The notes under the pieces: generated by a model
What the model saw: the letters and a program-made list of their open reading frames with translations, nothing else
Databases searched by the model: none
What the model was told of the DNA's origin: nothing
Shown here: positions 16,239-25,683 of the stretch, piece by piece
Numbering within the stretch: position 1 is the first letter of the stretch
Layout: each line of letters opens with the position of its first letter
Position numbers and translations under genes: made by a program
Assembly (NCBI RefSeq): GCF_021789315.1
Contig: NZ_CP084561.1
Span: 2,232,001-2,296,000 of the forward strand
Source: Arthrobacter sp. FW305-BF8
GTDB lineage: Bacteria; Actinomycetota; Actinomycetes; Actinomycetales; Micrococcaceae
Direction: 5' to 3'
DNA: 64,000 nucleotides

Positions 16239-19200
16239 ATGTCACGTGTTTTCCTGAGTCATTCCAGCCGGGATACCAGCCAGGCCGTCGCATTGAAGCG
16301 ATGGCTAGTGGAGCAAGACCCGGGTCTGGCCGAGGAGATTTTCCTGGATCTTGATCCGGTGACAGGTATCGCCCCCGGTGAGCGGTGGAAGGAGGCCCTG
16401 CTCCGGGCAAACGAGCGTTGCGAGGCCGTCATCTGTTTGCTCTCTGCTAACTGGGCGGCTTCCCGCGAGTGTCTTGCCGAGTACCGGACCGCGGAGAACC
16501 TGGGCAAGCTGATCTTGTGCGTCCGGCTCGAGCCCTTGGAAGAGAATGCAATCACCGGCGAGTGGCAGCGCTGCGATCTATTCGGTGATGGGCCTGCAAC
16601 AGAGATCGCCATCGACGGCACAGGCGGTCCGGTCCGCTTTCTCACGGAGGGCCTGCAGCGGCTGCGTCTGGGTTTGCACCGGGCTGGAATCGGGGCGGAG
16701 CTTTTTCCGTGGCCACCGCAACAGGATCCGGAGCGTGCACCTTACAGGGGGTGGGAGCCGCTGGAGGAAGCTGACGCCGCGGTGTTTTTCGGAAGAGACG
16801 GGCAGATCGTCCGGGGTCTGGATGCGCTGCGCACGATGCGCGGTTCAGGAGTCGAGTCGCTGTTCGTGATCCTGGGTCCCTCCGGCGCGGGCAAGTCTTC
16901 CTTCCTCCGTGCCGGTCTGCTGCCGCGGCTCCGGCGGGACGATCGGCAGTTCGTAGTGCTGAACGCCGTGCGCCCGGAGCGCAACCCGCTTATCGGGGAT
17001 AGGGGGCTCGCCTGTTCGGTCCATGCCTTGCGCAGTGGTCTGGGTTTGCGTGCCCCCGCCTTGGGAGAAATAAAGGACGCCTGCACCGAGGCGGACATGG
17101 AACGGTTGCGGGTGTGGATGACGGAAGCGCGGCACGCAGCCGCTGGACGGCTGCTGGGAGTACCCCCCGGGTCGCCCCTGCCGACACTGGTTTTGCCGCT
17201 TGATCAGGCCGAGGAACTCTTCAACGCCGATGCCGGTCCTGAGGCGGCCAAGTTCCTGAACGTATTCGCCGGGCTGCTAGAACACGACGACGGGACCGTG
17301 CCGGCGGTGATTGCCGTAGGCACAATCCGTGCAGATTTCTACGAAGCGATGCAGATTGCCCCGGAGCTGGCGGGGTTGAAGAGTGTTGTCTTCGATGAGC
17401 TCAAACCAATGCCGATCGCCCGGTTCAGGGAAGTCATCCTGGGTCCCGCGGCTCGTGCCACGGCGTCAGGAAGGCCGCTGGAGATCGAGCCGGCTCTGGT
17501 CGACCGGTTGCTGGCAGAAAGTGGCCACGGAGCAGACAGTCTGCCGTTGCTCGCTCTGACCTTGGCACGCCTTTACCGAGATTATGGCGACGACGGGGAT
17601 CTGATGCTCGCCGAATATGAGCGAATGGGCGGCATGCGCCGTGTCGTGCAGAACGAGGTCGACAGTTTGCTGGCTGCCGCCCGTGACCAGCGGCAGGTTC
17701 AGCTGGCACTGCTGCGCTCGGCGTTTATCCCGTGGTTGGCGACCATCAACCCGGACAATGACCAGCCAGTGCGCCGGATCGCACGCCTCTCGGATCTGCC
17801 CGAAGGAACCCGTCATTTGATCGACGCTATGGTGGGGAAGCGTCTGCTGGTCCGGGATAACCGCGGGGGAGAGACCTTGATCGAGGTGGCGCTTGAGAGC
17901 CTCCTGCGTCAGTGGGAGGACTTGGCTGGCTGGCTGGCAGAGGAGCGTGAGGACCTCAAGGCGGCCGACGCTCTGGAACGGGCCGCCGCGGCTTGGGAAC
18001 ACAGCGGCCGCAATGACGCCTGGCTGCTGGAAGGCGCACGGCTGGCGGGAGCCGAGGAGCTGGCCGCCAAACCCGGCTTCAGGGATCGGCTCGACTCCGT
18101 CCGCGAATTCCTTCACACCTCCAGGCAGCGGGACGAGAGCCGAGCCGAGGCAGAAAAACAGCAGCGGGAAGCCGCACTTCGAGCCGCCCGGGAAAGGCAG
18201 GATGCAGCAGAAACTCATGCAATGGTGCTGCGGCGACGCTCGCGTGTGCTCAAAGCGGTCGTGGCGGCGGCACTCGCTATCGCAGTCGTTGCCGTTGCTG
18301 GTTTCCTGCAGGCCTCCATTGCCCAGCGCCAGGCCAACGAACGTACCCGCGAAGCTACCGCCCTCCGACTTGTGTCGGAGGCGCAGTCTATGGTCACCGG
18401 CGGTCGTCCCGGCGGCGATGTGCGGGCCATAAAGCAAATACTTGCTGCTCATGCCATAGCACCTACGGCAGAAGGGGCAAACAGTCTGGTGGGTGCCGTG
18501 GTCGCGGAGAAGAATCTGGAAAGGATCATGGAAACAATTGACATTGTCGATAAATTGGCGGTGAGTCCCGACGGGCGGCGCATCGTCTATGGAAGTGTCG
18601 ATGGCGCGGTACACCTGGTGGACACTGCCACCGGCATGCCCGTCGGTGGCCCGAGGGTCGGACACAAGGACGAGGTACGGAGTCTCGCCTTCAGCCCAGA
18701 CGGACGGTTGATCGCCTCCGGCGGCCCCGATGGCAAAATACGCCGGTGGGACGGAGTCACCGGAGAACCGGCCGGCGTCCCGCTGACGGCGCACACCGAT
18801 GGCGTGACGGCCTTGGCGTTCAGCCCCGACGGCAGGATGATCGCCTCGGGAGGCGTCTACGGCACTCTCCGTAGGTGGAATGCCAAGACCGGCGAACCGA
18901 TCGGCGCCCCGATCATAACCAAAGGCTGGACCATTTCGGTGATAGCGTTCACCCCCGATAGCCGCACGATCCTGTCCAGTGGCGACACCGTGCGCCAGTG
19001 GGACGCCGACACCGGCCAGCCAATCGACGGTTGGACTCCAAGGCAGCTGGGTACCACGCCAAACGTGGCGTTCAGCCCGGACCGCAGGATGATCGTCGCC
19101 GGTGGCATGAATGGCACGGTACGCCGCTGGGATGTCAGCACCGGCAAAGCAATTGGCGGACCGACAGGACACGTCGGGTTGGTGAGGACCCTTGCTTTCA

Positions 19201-20501
19201 GCCCTGATGGCCGGATGATCGCCTCAAGCGGTGACGACGGCACCGTGCGCCGCTGGGACGCCGTAACCGGCCGCCCAATCGGCGAACCCATGACCGGGCA
19301 CAACGGGCCCACGTCCAGCTTGACGTTCAGCCCCGACGGGCGATGGATCATCGCCGGAGGGAATGACGGCATGCGCTGGTGGGATGCTGTCACCGACCCG
19401 GCCTCCGCTGCATCCACCATCAAACTCGAGCCTGGAAGTAGGGTAGCGTTCAGCTCTGACGGCCGTATGCTGGCCTCCGCCAGTGCCGACGGTGCAGTGC
19501 GCCGATGGGACGCCCGCACTGGCGCACCGATCGGCAAACCGATTTCCTCAAACGAGGAGTTTTTCAACGATGTGGTGTTCAGTCCCGACGGCCGGATGAT
19601 CGCCACCAGCAGTGGAGTGGTCGCCGCCGACGGTGTGAACGGTATTGTGCGGCGGTGGGACGCCCGCACCGGAAATCAGGTCAGCGGCCCGATGGTGGTG
19701 CCTAAGGGGGACGTGACCGGTTTGGTGTTCAGCCCCGACAGCCGGATGCTCGCCAGCGGCAGCGCTGACGGTGCTGTCCGGCGGTGGGACGCCGACACCG
19801 GCGACCCACTCGGAGAGCCGATGACCGGACACCAAAAATCTGTATGGAGTCTGGCCTTCAGCCCGGATGGCCAGACCATCGTCTCCGGCAGCGACGATGG
19901 GACGGTGCGCCGATGGGACGCGCACACCGGCAACCTGATCGGCGCGCCGCTGACCGGACACCAGGAATGGGGGGTAAGCAGTCTCGCATTCAGCCCCGAC
20001 GGACGGATAATAGCCGCCGGTGGCGGCGACGGTACCGTGCGCCGGTGGGACGCCGCTACCGGCACGTCGATAGGCGACCCGATCACCGCACATCACGACG
20101 GAGTAAGTGTGGTGGTGTTCAACCCCGACGGTCGGCAATTGGTGACCGCAGGCGGGGACGACACTGTGCGGTGGTGGGACGCAGGTACGGGCGGGGCCAT
20201 CGGATTCCCGATTTCAGTCACCGGGCTACAGAGCGTCTTTACTAGAGTATTTTTCAGCCCAGATGGTCAATTTATGACCCTCGTCAATTATGACTCAGTG
20301 ATACAGCGATGGCCTGCCCCCGAGGCTTGGCCTGGAAACTTATGTGCCAAACTCACCCGAAACATCAGCCACGAAAAATGGCGCGACTGGGTCTCACCCG
20401 ACATTGAGTACATGGAGATCTGTCCAGGCCTACCTATCCCCGCCACGAACAGCCCCGCTCCAACCACTGCGGGGACCACCCCACTTGAGACGGGTCCCTA
20501 G
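16239..20501 (+). CDS. TIR - STAND ATPase - transmembrane - WD40 protein, candidate defence gene
   Basis: About 1,420 residues; ATG 16218 is an alternative start seven codons earlier. Residues 1-140 form a TIR domain (MSRVFLSHSSRD, DLDPVTGIAPGERWKEAL, CLLSANWAASRECLAEYR; the last Glu is a candidate NADase catalytic residue). Next is a STAND-type NTPase (nSTAND1-like) with FFGRDGQ, Walker A GPSGAGKSS and Walker B LVLPLDQAEE. A helical region, a charged coiled coil and one membrane helix (VLKAVVAAALAIAVVAVAGF) follow. The rest is about 14 WD40 blades with the unit SPDGRMIASG...GTVRRWDA.TG, enough for two propellers. In known STAND proteins the repeat part senses a ligand and the NTPase oligomerises to activate the effector. 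Here the effector could deplete NAD+ at the membrane. Defence is inferred from architecture; no partner gene is adjacent. Confidence 0.85.
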   Translation: MSRVFLSHSSRDTSQAVALKRWLVEQDPGLAEEIFLDLDPVTGIAPGERWKEALLRANERCEAVICLLSANWAASRECLAEYRTAENLGKLILCVRLEPLEENAITGEWQRCDLFGDGPATEIAIDGTGGPVRFLTEGLQRLRLGLHRAGIGAELFPWPPQQDPERAPYRGWEPLEEADAAVFFGRDGQIVRGLDALRTMRGSGVESLFVILGPSGAGKSSFLRAGLLPRLRRDDRQFVVLNAVRPERNPLIGDRGLACSVHALRSGLGLRAPALGEIKDACTEADMERLRVWMTEARHAAAGRLLGVPPGSPLPTLVLPLDQAEELFNADAGPEAAKFLNVFAGLLEHDDGTVPAVIAVGTIRADFYEAMQIAPELAGLKSVVFDELKPMPIARFREVILGPAARATASGRPLEIEPALVDRLLAESGHGADSLPLLALTLARLYRDYGDDGDLMLAEYERMGGMRRVVQNEVDSLLAAARDQRQVQLALLRSAFIPWLATINPDNDQPVRRIARLSDLPEGTRHLIDAMVGKRLLVRDNRGGETLIEVALESLLRQWEDLAGWLAEEREDLKAADALERAAAAWEHSGRNDAWLLEGARLAGAEELAAKPGFRDRLDSVREFLHTSRQRDESRAEAEKQQREAALRAARERQDAAETHAMVLRRRSRVLKAVVAAALAIAVVAVAGFLQASIAQRQANERTREATALRLVSEAQSMVTGGRPGGDVRAIKQILAAHAIAPTAEGANSLVGAVVAEKNLERIMETIDIVDKLAVSPDGRRIVYGSVDGAVHLVDTATGMPVGGPRVGHKDEVRSLAFSPDGRLIASGGPDGKIRRWDGVTGEPAGVPLTAHTDGVTALAFSPDGRMIASGGVYGTLRRWNAKTGEPIGAPIITKGWTISVIAFTPDSRTILSSGDTVRQWDADTGQPIDGWTPRQLGTTPNVAFSPDRRMIVAGGMNGTVRRWDVSTGKAIGGPTGHVGLVRTLAFSPDGRMIASSGDDGTVRRWDAVTGRPIGEPMTGHNGPTSSLTFSPDGRWIIAGGNDGMRWWDAVTDPASAASTIKLEPGSRVAFSSDGRMLASASADGAVRRWDARTGAPIGKPISSNEEFFNDVVFSPDGRMIATSSGVVAADGVNGIVRRWDARTGNQVSGPMVVPKGDVTGLVFSPDSRMLASGSADGAVRRWDADTGDPLGEPMTGHQKSVWSLAFSPDGQTIVSGSDDGTVRRWDAHTGNLIGAPLTGHQEWGVSSLAFSPDGRIIAAGGGDGTVRRWDAATGTSIGDPITAHHDGVSVVVFNPDGRQLVTAGGDDTVRWWDAGTGGAIGFPISVTGLQSVFTRVFFSPDGQFMTLVNYDSVIQRWPAPEAWPGNLCAKLTRNISHEKWRDWVSPDIEYMEICPGLPIPATNSPAPTTAGTTPLETGP

Positions 20502-20694
20502 ATCGCTCGACCAGGCACCTCGCCACGCGTAAAAGGGTTTAGCCCCTCCCCGCCAATCACGTCGCTGCAAAACATTCGAGGGCTATTCCCTGAAGTTTTT
20601 GATCCGCTCGTGGGAAAGGACGACCATCACCGCTCTTCGACGACTACACAGAGTGTCCGATGGTTAGCTGCTCGGATTGCAACGGACGCAGCCC

Positions 20695-20904
20695 TCAAAC
20701 TGTCAACAGAACCTGCCGTAGGCTTTCATCGTGGTTCAGGCCCTCGGCGACGAAGTCCGTGCTGGCGTACGCGATCCGATACACCGTCTCCCGGCTGATG
20801 CCGTAGTCGCTGGCGAGGACGGATTTCGGGGCGCCGCTAGCCGCCCGCTCGACCAGCTCCGTCGCCCGTTCCGGAGTGAGGGTTTTCTTCCGCCTTGTCA
20901 CAGT
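20695..20904 (-). pseudogene. Serine recombinase (resolvase/invertase) C-terminal fragment
   Basis: The minus strand reads RRKKTLTPERATELVERAAS, then GAPKSVLASDYGISRETVYR. This is the DNA-binding helix-turn-helix at the C-terminus of Hin/Tn3-type serine recombinases. The catalytic domain is absent; the sequence upstream belongs to another gene on the same strand in a different frame. It is a remnant of a mobile element. A different part of such a gene survives at 61.5 kb. Confidence 0.65.
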
Positions 20905-21101
20905 GTCAGCACAGGGAACGACGAGGGCCGTCAGGCAGAGTGGCCGGAGGAAATACCTAATCGTCTGCGTTGAGTGAGGCCGGCCGTTACGTCTGGTTCC
21001 GGGTTGCTGCGCCGATCCTGTCGGGACGACAGCCGCGGTCAGGGCGAGTGTGGCCGCCGGTATCCGGCAGCCACACCCGAGGACCTGGGTTGGCGGGAGG
21101 A

Positions 21102-21611
21102 TTATTTGAGCATCCACTCGTCGGTGGTGTAGTCCTGTCGTCCATCCGCCGGAGTGAAATCTGTATGGACCCAGACGCGCAGGTAAGTGCGGCCGTAGTA
21201 CTGGTAGGGCTTGACCCACACGCTCTTGGTCGCCCAGCTGTGCTTGTAGGTGGCGCTCTCCCATCCGCCTTTCTCGGCGTAGGTCCGCCGGCTCCCCCAA
21301 TCGCAGTCGGTCGGATGGCACTTTCCGAACACGCGTATCGTGCCCGCGGGATAGACACAATGGCCACTGGTATCGCACAGAGCTTGATCCGCGCAGCCCC
21401 AGTCGAGGACTACTTTGGTGACTGATCGTGTGTTCGGGTCGGTATTCTTCCAGGTTCCGGTCGCGGGGCTGGAGCCGCTACACAGCGCATGCGCGGGTGC
21501 TGCCGTGAGTGTGCTGCCGACAAAAACGAAGGCGACCGCAGCAAGCATTACGGCAATCAGGGTGGCAGTGGCGGACCGGCCGGCCCGTTGCCGCAAGGTG
21601 TTCATCAACAT
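21102..21611 (-). CDS. Secreted cysteine-rich protein of unknown function
   Basis: 169 residues from ATG 21611, with AGGAG upstream. A long signal peptide (basic start, then LIAVMLAAVAFVFVGSTL, then APAHA) is followed by a mature part of about 125 residues with seven cysteines or so. Motifs seen are TWKNTDPNTRSVTKVVLDWGC, IRVFGKCHPTDCDWGSRRTY and YLRVWVHTDFTPADGR. The CHPTDCDWG motif occurs in other bacterial secreted proteins of unknown role. Disulfide stabilisation and export are inferred. It lies between two gene remnants and a conserved hypothetical, with no operon partner. Confidence 0.75.
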   Translation of the reverse strand: MLMNTLRQRAGRSATATLIAVMLAAVAFVFVGSTLTAAPAHALCSGSSPATGTWKNTDPNTRSVTKVVLDWGCADQALCDTSGHCVYPAGTIRVFGKCHPTDCDWGSRRTYAEKGGWESATYKHSWATKSVWVKPYQYYGRTYLRVWVHTDFTPADGRQDYTTDEWMLK

Positions 21612-21917
21612 TGGAGGTCTCCTGGTATGGGCGTGTGGTGTGACAGGCCGTGCACCCGTTTTCGCGGATCGGATGCCCTTAACCGGCAGTTCCATGCTCC
21701 CTGCGGCGGAGGATGAGGCGCTTCCGTGCCAGCACGGTTTCTTGAACTCTAAAGAGGCCCACAGGAAAGGACTTCGCCATCAAGTTGCGGTCGGCCTGAT
21801 TCCAGCCGCAGGGGTAAGGCGTTGCGTAGCGTCCGCAGGTACACAACATCGTGTGAACACGGCTCAAGGGCATCGAGTATGGAAGCCAGATCCGTAACGG
21901 ACAAGGAGAATAGGGGT

Positions 21918-22958
21918 ATGCCGGAACGATTTGGATGGGTGCCCAACCTCGCGCGGGGCGATTGGCTTCGCCCGATGGAAAGTGCGCCGTTTGGCAGCAT
22001 CCTGTCGATTGTTCCCCGCGGTTTTGGGGCGTACGCGCGCGTGTTCCATCCTGTCGAGCGCGACCGCCCGCGTGGCACGAAGACGTGGCAGGGCGTCGAG
22101 GAGACGACTTACTTCGACCGTGTCGGAGACATCGGGGCATCGCTCGAGACGGAGCGCACCACCTGGGCGAAGGCTGCGGCATCGTTCGGCATGACCATGC
22201 ACGCAGAGGCGCAGTACGCACGGCTCGTGCGGCGCGACTACGGCGATGCCGGCGGAGCGATCGCGGCAGACGGCTGGCGCTACGGCGACACGTCCGAGGG
22301 CTGTTTTGACGCCGCGTCGCTCACGGCGGCATCCATCGTTCTTGCCCGTCACACCGCGACTCCGGATGCCGGCACCGCCGCGATCTGGGAGGGGTGGGGC
22401 GGTCTGGTGAATTCGGCAGGGGTTGCGCACTTCGTGTTCGAACCGGGCGGAGGACCGACCGCCCGCTCCACCGACGGGTCTGCCGTGCACATCGCTGATC
22501 CGTCACTTCGCGAGCGGTTTGCTGGTGCCGCGCGGCACGGGATCGGCGGAGCACGTTCGATGATCAAGACTCTTCCGGGGCTTTCCCGCAACAAGCCGGA
22601 ACCGGGCTCCGGGCTGCTCGCCCGTGAGGTCGCAGCCGGGCCGCGGTTTGAACTGCATCGGGGCACCGGGCGGCGTTATGTTCTGTTCGAGGCGGGGACG
22701 AATGACTTCGCGGATGCTGCCTGGCCTGGCCGGGCGCCCTGGATCAATGAGGTCATGTGGGCACAGTCGCCCAGCATCCTGTGGCCAGACGATCACTCGT
22801 GGGTGCTCGCCACCGAGATCGACTTCGACTCGACGCTCGTTGCGGGCACGACGGCGCTCATCCGCGAACTCATGCAGACGCCAGGCCTGGAGGTGCTGCC
22901 AATCCGCACCGACGCCGACCTGACCTGGAACGGCGACGCACTCAATCGCCCCGAGTGA
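21918..22958 (+). CDS. Conserved hypothetical protein
   Basis: 346 residues from ATG 21918, after AAGGAGAATAGGGGT. The N-terminus is distinctive (MPERFGWVPNLARGDWLRP, then GSILSIVPRGFGAYARVFHP), and the C-terminus has PSILWPDDHSWVLATEIDFD. There is no signal peptide or membrane helix; the protein looks cytosolic. Proteins of this type occur in many actinobacteria, but no function is known to me. The frame is open to 21822, but the earlier part lacks a ribosome site. It is followed by an IS256 element. Confidence 0.75.
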   Translation: MPERFGWVPNLARGDWLRPMESAPFGSILSIVPRGFGAYARVFHPVERDRPRGTKTWQGVEETTYFDRVGDIGASLETERTTWAKAAASFGMTMHAEAQYARLVRRDYGDAGGAIAADGWRYGDTSEGCFDAASLTAASIVLARHTATPDAGTAAIWEGWGGLVNSAGVAHFVFEPGGGPTARSTDGSAVHIADPSLRERFAGAARHGIGGARSMIKTLPGLSRNKPEPGSGLLAREVAAGPRFELHRGTGRRYVLFEAGTNDFADAAWPGRAPWINEVMWAQSPSILWPDDHSWVLATEIDFDSTLVAGTTALIRELMQTPGLEVLPIRTDADLTWNGDALNRPE

Positions 22959-23056
22959 CCTCGTAGCCCGAGGCGCTGCGCAAGACATCGCCTGTGCCCG
23001 AGCACCCGCCCAACCCCGGCCGAACATAGGGCTTATAGCCACTTCTGATCCCGGGG

Positions 23057-24413
23057 GACTGTCCGATTTTCGGTGGATCCATGGTTGGCATTTAGTTGAT
23101 TCTTCCGTCGAAGCTGATGGCGAATGCATTCAGGGCCGGCTTCCATCGTGTGGCCCATCGTGCCCTGCCTTTGCCTGTCGGGTCCAGTGCCCGGGTGGCG
23201 AGATAGAGGCATTTCAGGGCCGCCTGCTCGGTGGGGAAATGGCCCCGGGCCCTGACCGCGCGCCGGTAGCGTGCGTTGATGGATTCGATGGCGTTGGTGC
23301 TGCAGATGACCCGCCGGATTTCGACGTCGTAGTCCAGGAACGGCACGAACTCGCTCCAGGCGTTCTCCCACAGCCGGGTGATCGCCGGGTACTGCCGGCC
23401 CCATTTGGTCGAGAACTCCACGAAGCGTTCCTTCGCCGCGGCCTCGGACGGTGCCGTGTAGACCGGGCGCAGGTCCCGGGACATCTCGTCCCAGTACTGC
23501 CGGGCCGCATAGTGGAAGGTGTTCCGGATCAGATGCACGATGCAGGTCTGGACCACAGCCCGCTCCCAGACCGTGGTGATGGCCTCGGGTAGGCCCTTGA
23601 GCCCGTCGCAGACCGTGATGCAGACGTCCTCGACGCCGCGGTTCTTGATTTCGGTCAGCACCGAGAGCCAGAACTTTGCCCCTTCGCCGCCGTCCTCGGC
23701 CCACAGCCCGAGGATGTCCCGTTCCCTGTTGACGCTGACGCCGATCGCGACGTAGACCGGCCGGTTGGTGACCTGCCCGTCACGGACCTTGACGTGGATC
23801 GCGTCGATGAACACCACAGGGTAGACCCGGTCCAGGGGCCGGTTCTGCCACTCGGTCATCTCACCGACGACCTTCTCCGTGATCCGCGAGATGGTGTCCT
23901 TGGAGACCCTGGCACCGAACACCTCGGCGAAGTAGGCCGCAACCTCCCCGGTGGTGAGGCCCTTCGCGCTGAGTGACAACACGATCTCATCCACGCCGGT
24001 CAGCCGCCGCTGCCGCTTCTTCACGATCTGCGGAGCGAAGGTCGAGCCGGTATCCCGCGGCACGTCGATCTCCACCGGCCCGATCTCGGTCAGCACGGTC
24101 TTCGTCCGGGTGCCGTTGCGGGAGTTCCCGCTCCCGCGCCCGGACACGTCGTGCTTTTCGTATCCGAGGTGTTCGTCCATTTCCGCTTCCAACGAGGTCT
24201 CTAGGACGTTTTTCGTGAGCCGGATCAACAGCCCGTCAGGGCCGACGAGGTCGATGCCCTGCTCCCTGGCCTGGGCCAGGAGCTGCTGCGCTAACTCTTG
24301 CTGATCCACATCAGTCGCCATGGGATCCATGGTGTCGCTCATGATCGGTCCTCCCCGCCAGGCAACGCCCGGCGTGTCAGGCCAACCGTGGATCCACCGT
24401 TTTTCCCAGTGTC
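23057..24413 (-). mobile_element. IS256-family insertion sequence
   Basis: 1,357 bases, bounded by imperfect inverted repeats. Their core is CGGTGGATCCATGGTTGGC at 23071-23089 and its complement, with one change, at 24381-24399. The outer ends are GACTGTCC and GACACTGG. One transposase fills the element. No target duplication is evident when the flanks are compared, and the right end directly abuts the IS110-family element. Confidence 0.85.
23092..24342 (-). CDS. IS256-family transposase
   Basis: 416 residues, normal for a mutator-type transposase. Family landmarks are the N-terminal LLAQAREQGIDLVGPDGLL, the first catalytic Asp region (RVYPVVFIDAIHVKVRDG), the second (VCDGLKGLPEAI) and the Glu region near the end (CSTNAIESINARYRRAVRARG). 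All three DDE positions appear present, so it may still be active. It reads right to left within its inverted repeats. Confidence 0.93.
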   Translation of the reverse strand: MSDTMDPMATDVDQQELAQQLLAQAREQGIDLVGPDGLLIRLTKNVLETSLEAEMDEHLGYEKHDVSGRGSGNSRNGTRTKTVLTEIGPVEIDVPRDTGSTFAPQIVKKRQRRLTGVDEIVLSLSAKGLTTGEVAAYFAEVFGARVSKDTISRITEKVVGEMTEWQNRPLDRVYPVVFIDAIHVKVRDGQVTNRPVYVAIGVSVNRERDILGLWAEDGGEGAKFWLSVLTEIKNRGVEDVCITVCDGLKGLPEAITTVWERAVVQTCIVHLIRNTFHYAARQYWDEMSRDLRPVYTAPSEAAAKERFVEFSTKWGRQYPAITRLWENAWSEFVPFLDYDVEIRRVICSTNAIESINARYRRAVRARGHFPTEQAALKCLYLATRALDPTGKGRARWATRWKPALNAFAISFDGRIN

Positions 24414-24600
24414 ACTATTTTGGTGTGCCGGTTGGTTCGCTCCATCGTTTCTCGCCTCCGTGGCTTTGTCTGTAGTGCGACCGGCTGGCACGAAGGGACC
24501 GGCCGGTCTGGCTTGAGAGGAGCGTGGCTTCGCCCCTGACTGGGATATGCCGACCGACCGGTCCTGTACCCCTACCCGTAGAAGGAAAGGAGACAAGACC
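24414..24600 (+). ncRNA. Candidate bridge-RNA region of the IS110 element
   Basis: IS110-family elements encode a structured bridge RNA in the non-coding DNA at one end; in IS621 it lies upstream of the transposase. Here about 187 non-coding bases precede the transposase and contain several self-complementary runs (GACCGGCCGGTC, CCGACCGACCGGTCC). The location fits; loops and guide sequences cannot be assigned without folding and comparison with empty sites. Confidence 0.4.
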
Positions 24601-25647
24601 ATGGTGATTATCGGAGTCGATGCGCACAAGCGCTCCCACACGGCCGTGATCGCGGACACGGTCGGCAGGCAGATCGCGGTCAAGACGATCGGCTCGACCA
24701 GCAACGACCATCTCGCGCTGCTGGCATGGGCGAGAAAGCATGATGATCAGGAACGGCTCTGGGCGATCGAGGACTGCCGGCACCTGAGCAGACGATTGGA
24801 AAGCGACCTCCTCGCGGCGGGCGAACAGGTCGTGCGAGTGCCTCCGAAGCTGATGTCGAATGTCCGGGACAGCGCCCGTACGTTCGGCAAGTCCGGCCCA
24901 ATAGACGCTCTCGCGATCGCACGTGCCGCCCTGCGAGAACCCGATCTGCCGGTCGCCCGTCTCGATGGCGCAGAACGCGAGATCCGCCTCCTGGTCGACC
25001 ACCGCGAGGACGTCGTCGCTGAACGGACCCGGGTGATCAGCCGGCTCCGCTGGCACCTGCACGAGCTCGATCCTGCATGGGCGGCCCCGGCCAACTTTGA
25101 CCGGGCCAGCGCGTTCGCACGCATCAAATTCCACCTGGACGACTTCTCCGGGATCGTTGCCGACCTCGCTCAACGGCTCCTCACCCATCTGCACCGCCTA
25201 ACCGAGGAGATCGATGAACTCACAGCCGCACTCAGCCGCCGGATCCCAGTCATCGCCCCGGCACTGCTGGCGATCATCGGCTGCGGGTCCTTGACGGCGG
25301 CGAAGATCCTGGGAGAGACCGCCGGCGTTGCGCGCTTCCGATCGAAGGACGCCTACGCACGCCATAACGGCACTGCCCCGCTGCCGGTGTGGTCTTCGAA
25401 CAAGGCCCGGCACCGACTCTCCCGAACCGGAAACAGACAGCTGAACGCGGCGCTGCACCGGATCGCGCCCACCCAGGCCCGCTGCCATCCCGGAGCGCGA
25501 GAACTTCTCGCCCGCCGCAAAGCAGGAGGGGACGGGGGCATGGAAGCACTGCGTATCCTCAAACGCCGACTATCCGACGTCGTCTACCGAGCACTGGTCG
25601 ACGATCATAAAAACTCCGCAGCCAGCACCCTCATCCACACGGCTTGA
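24601..25647 (+). CDS. IS110-family transposase (DEDD type)
   Basis: 348 residues from ATG 24601, with AAGGAGAC upstream. The N-terminal RuvC-like DEDD domain has IIGVDAHKRSHTAVIAD, an AIEDCRHLSRRLE segment and SGPIDALAIARAAL. The C-terminal Tnp domain has VIAPALLAIIGCGSLTAAKIL, YARHNGTAPLPVWSSNKARH and the serine region SRTGNRQLNAALHRIA. All appear intact, so the element may be mobile. The stop is followed after about 36 bases by dif-like site B and repeat copy B. The exact element ends are not determined, because IS110 elements lack inverted repeats. Confidence 0.92.
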   Translation: MVIIGVDAHKRSHTAVIADTVGRQIAVKTIGSTSNDHLALLAWARKHDDQERLWAIEDCRHLSRRLESDLLAAGEQVVRVPPKLMSNVRDSARTFGKSGPIDALAIARAALREPDLPVARLDGAEREIRLLVDHREDVVAERTRVISRLRWHLHELDPAWAAPANFDRASAFARIKFHLDDFSGIVADLAQRLLTHLHRLTEEIDELTAALSRRIPVIAPALLAIIGCGSLTAAKILGETAGVARFRSKDAYARHNGTAPLPVWSSNKARHRLSRTGNRQLNAALHRIAPTQARCHPGARELLARRKAGGDGGMEALRILKRRLSDVVYRALVDDHKNSAASTLIHTA

Positions 25648-25683
25648 CAGAGCAGCTAGAGACAGTCACGATCCCGGACGCGA

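Noticed and set aside
17466..19172. Minus-strand open frame of 568 codons within the TIR-STAND gene
   Set aside because: It is antisense to a protein with clear STAND and WD40 motifs. Long shadow frames are common in repetitive high-GC genes.
18540..20300. Regular DNA repeats that could be mistaken for a CRISPR array
   Set aside because: They are WD40 codons in frame with variable unit length and no spacer-repeat pattern. No CRISPR array or cas gene was seen anywhere in the window.
23047..24423. Target-site duplication of the IS256 element
   Set aside because: The bases next to the two ends do not match over 8-9 positions, so no duplication is claimed.
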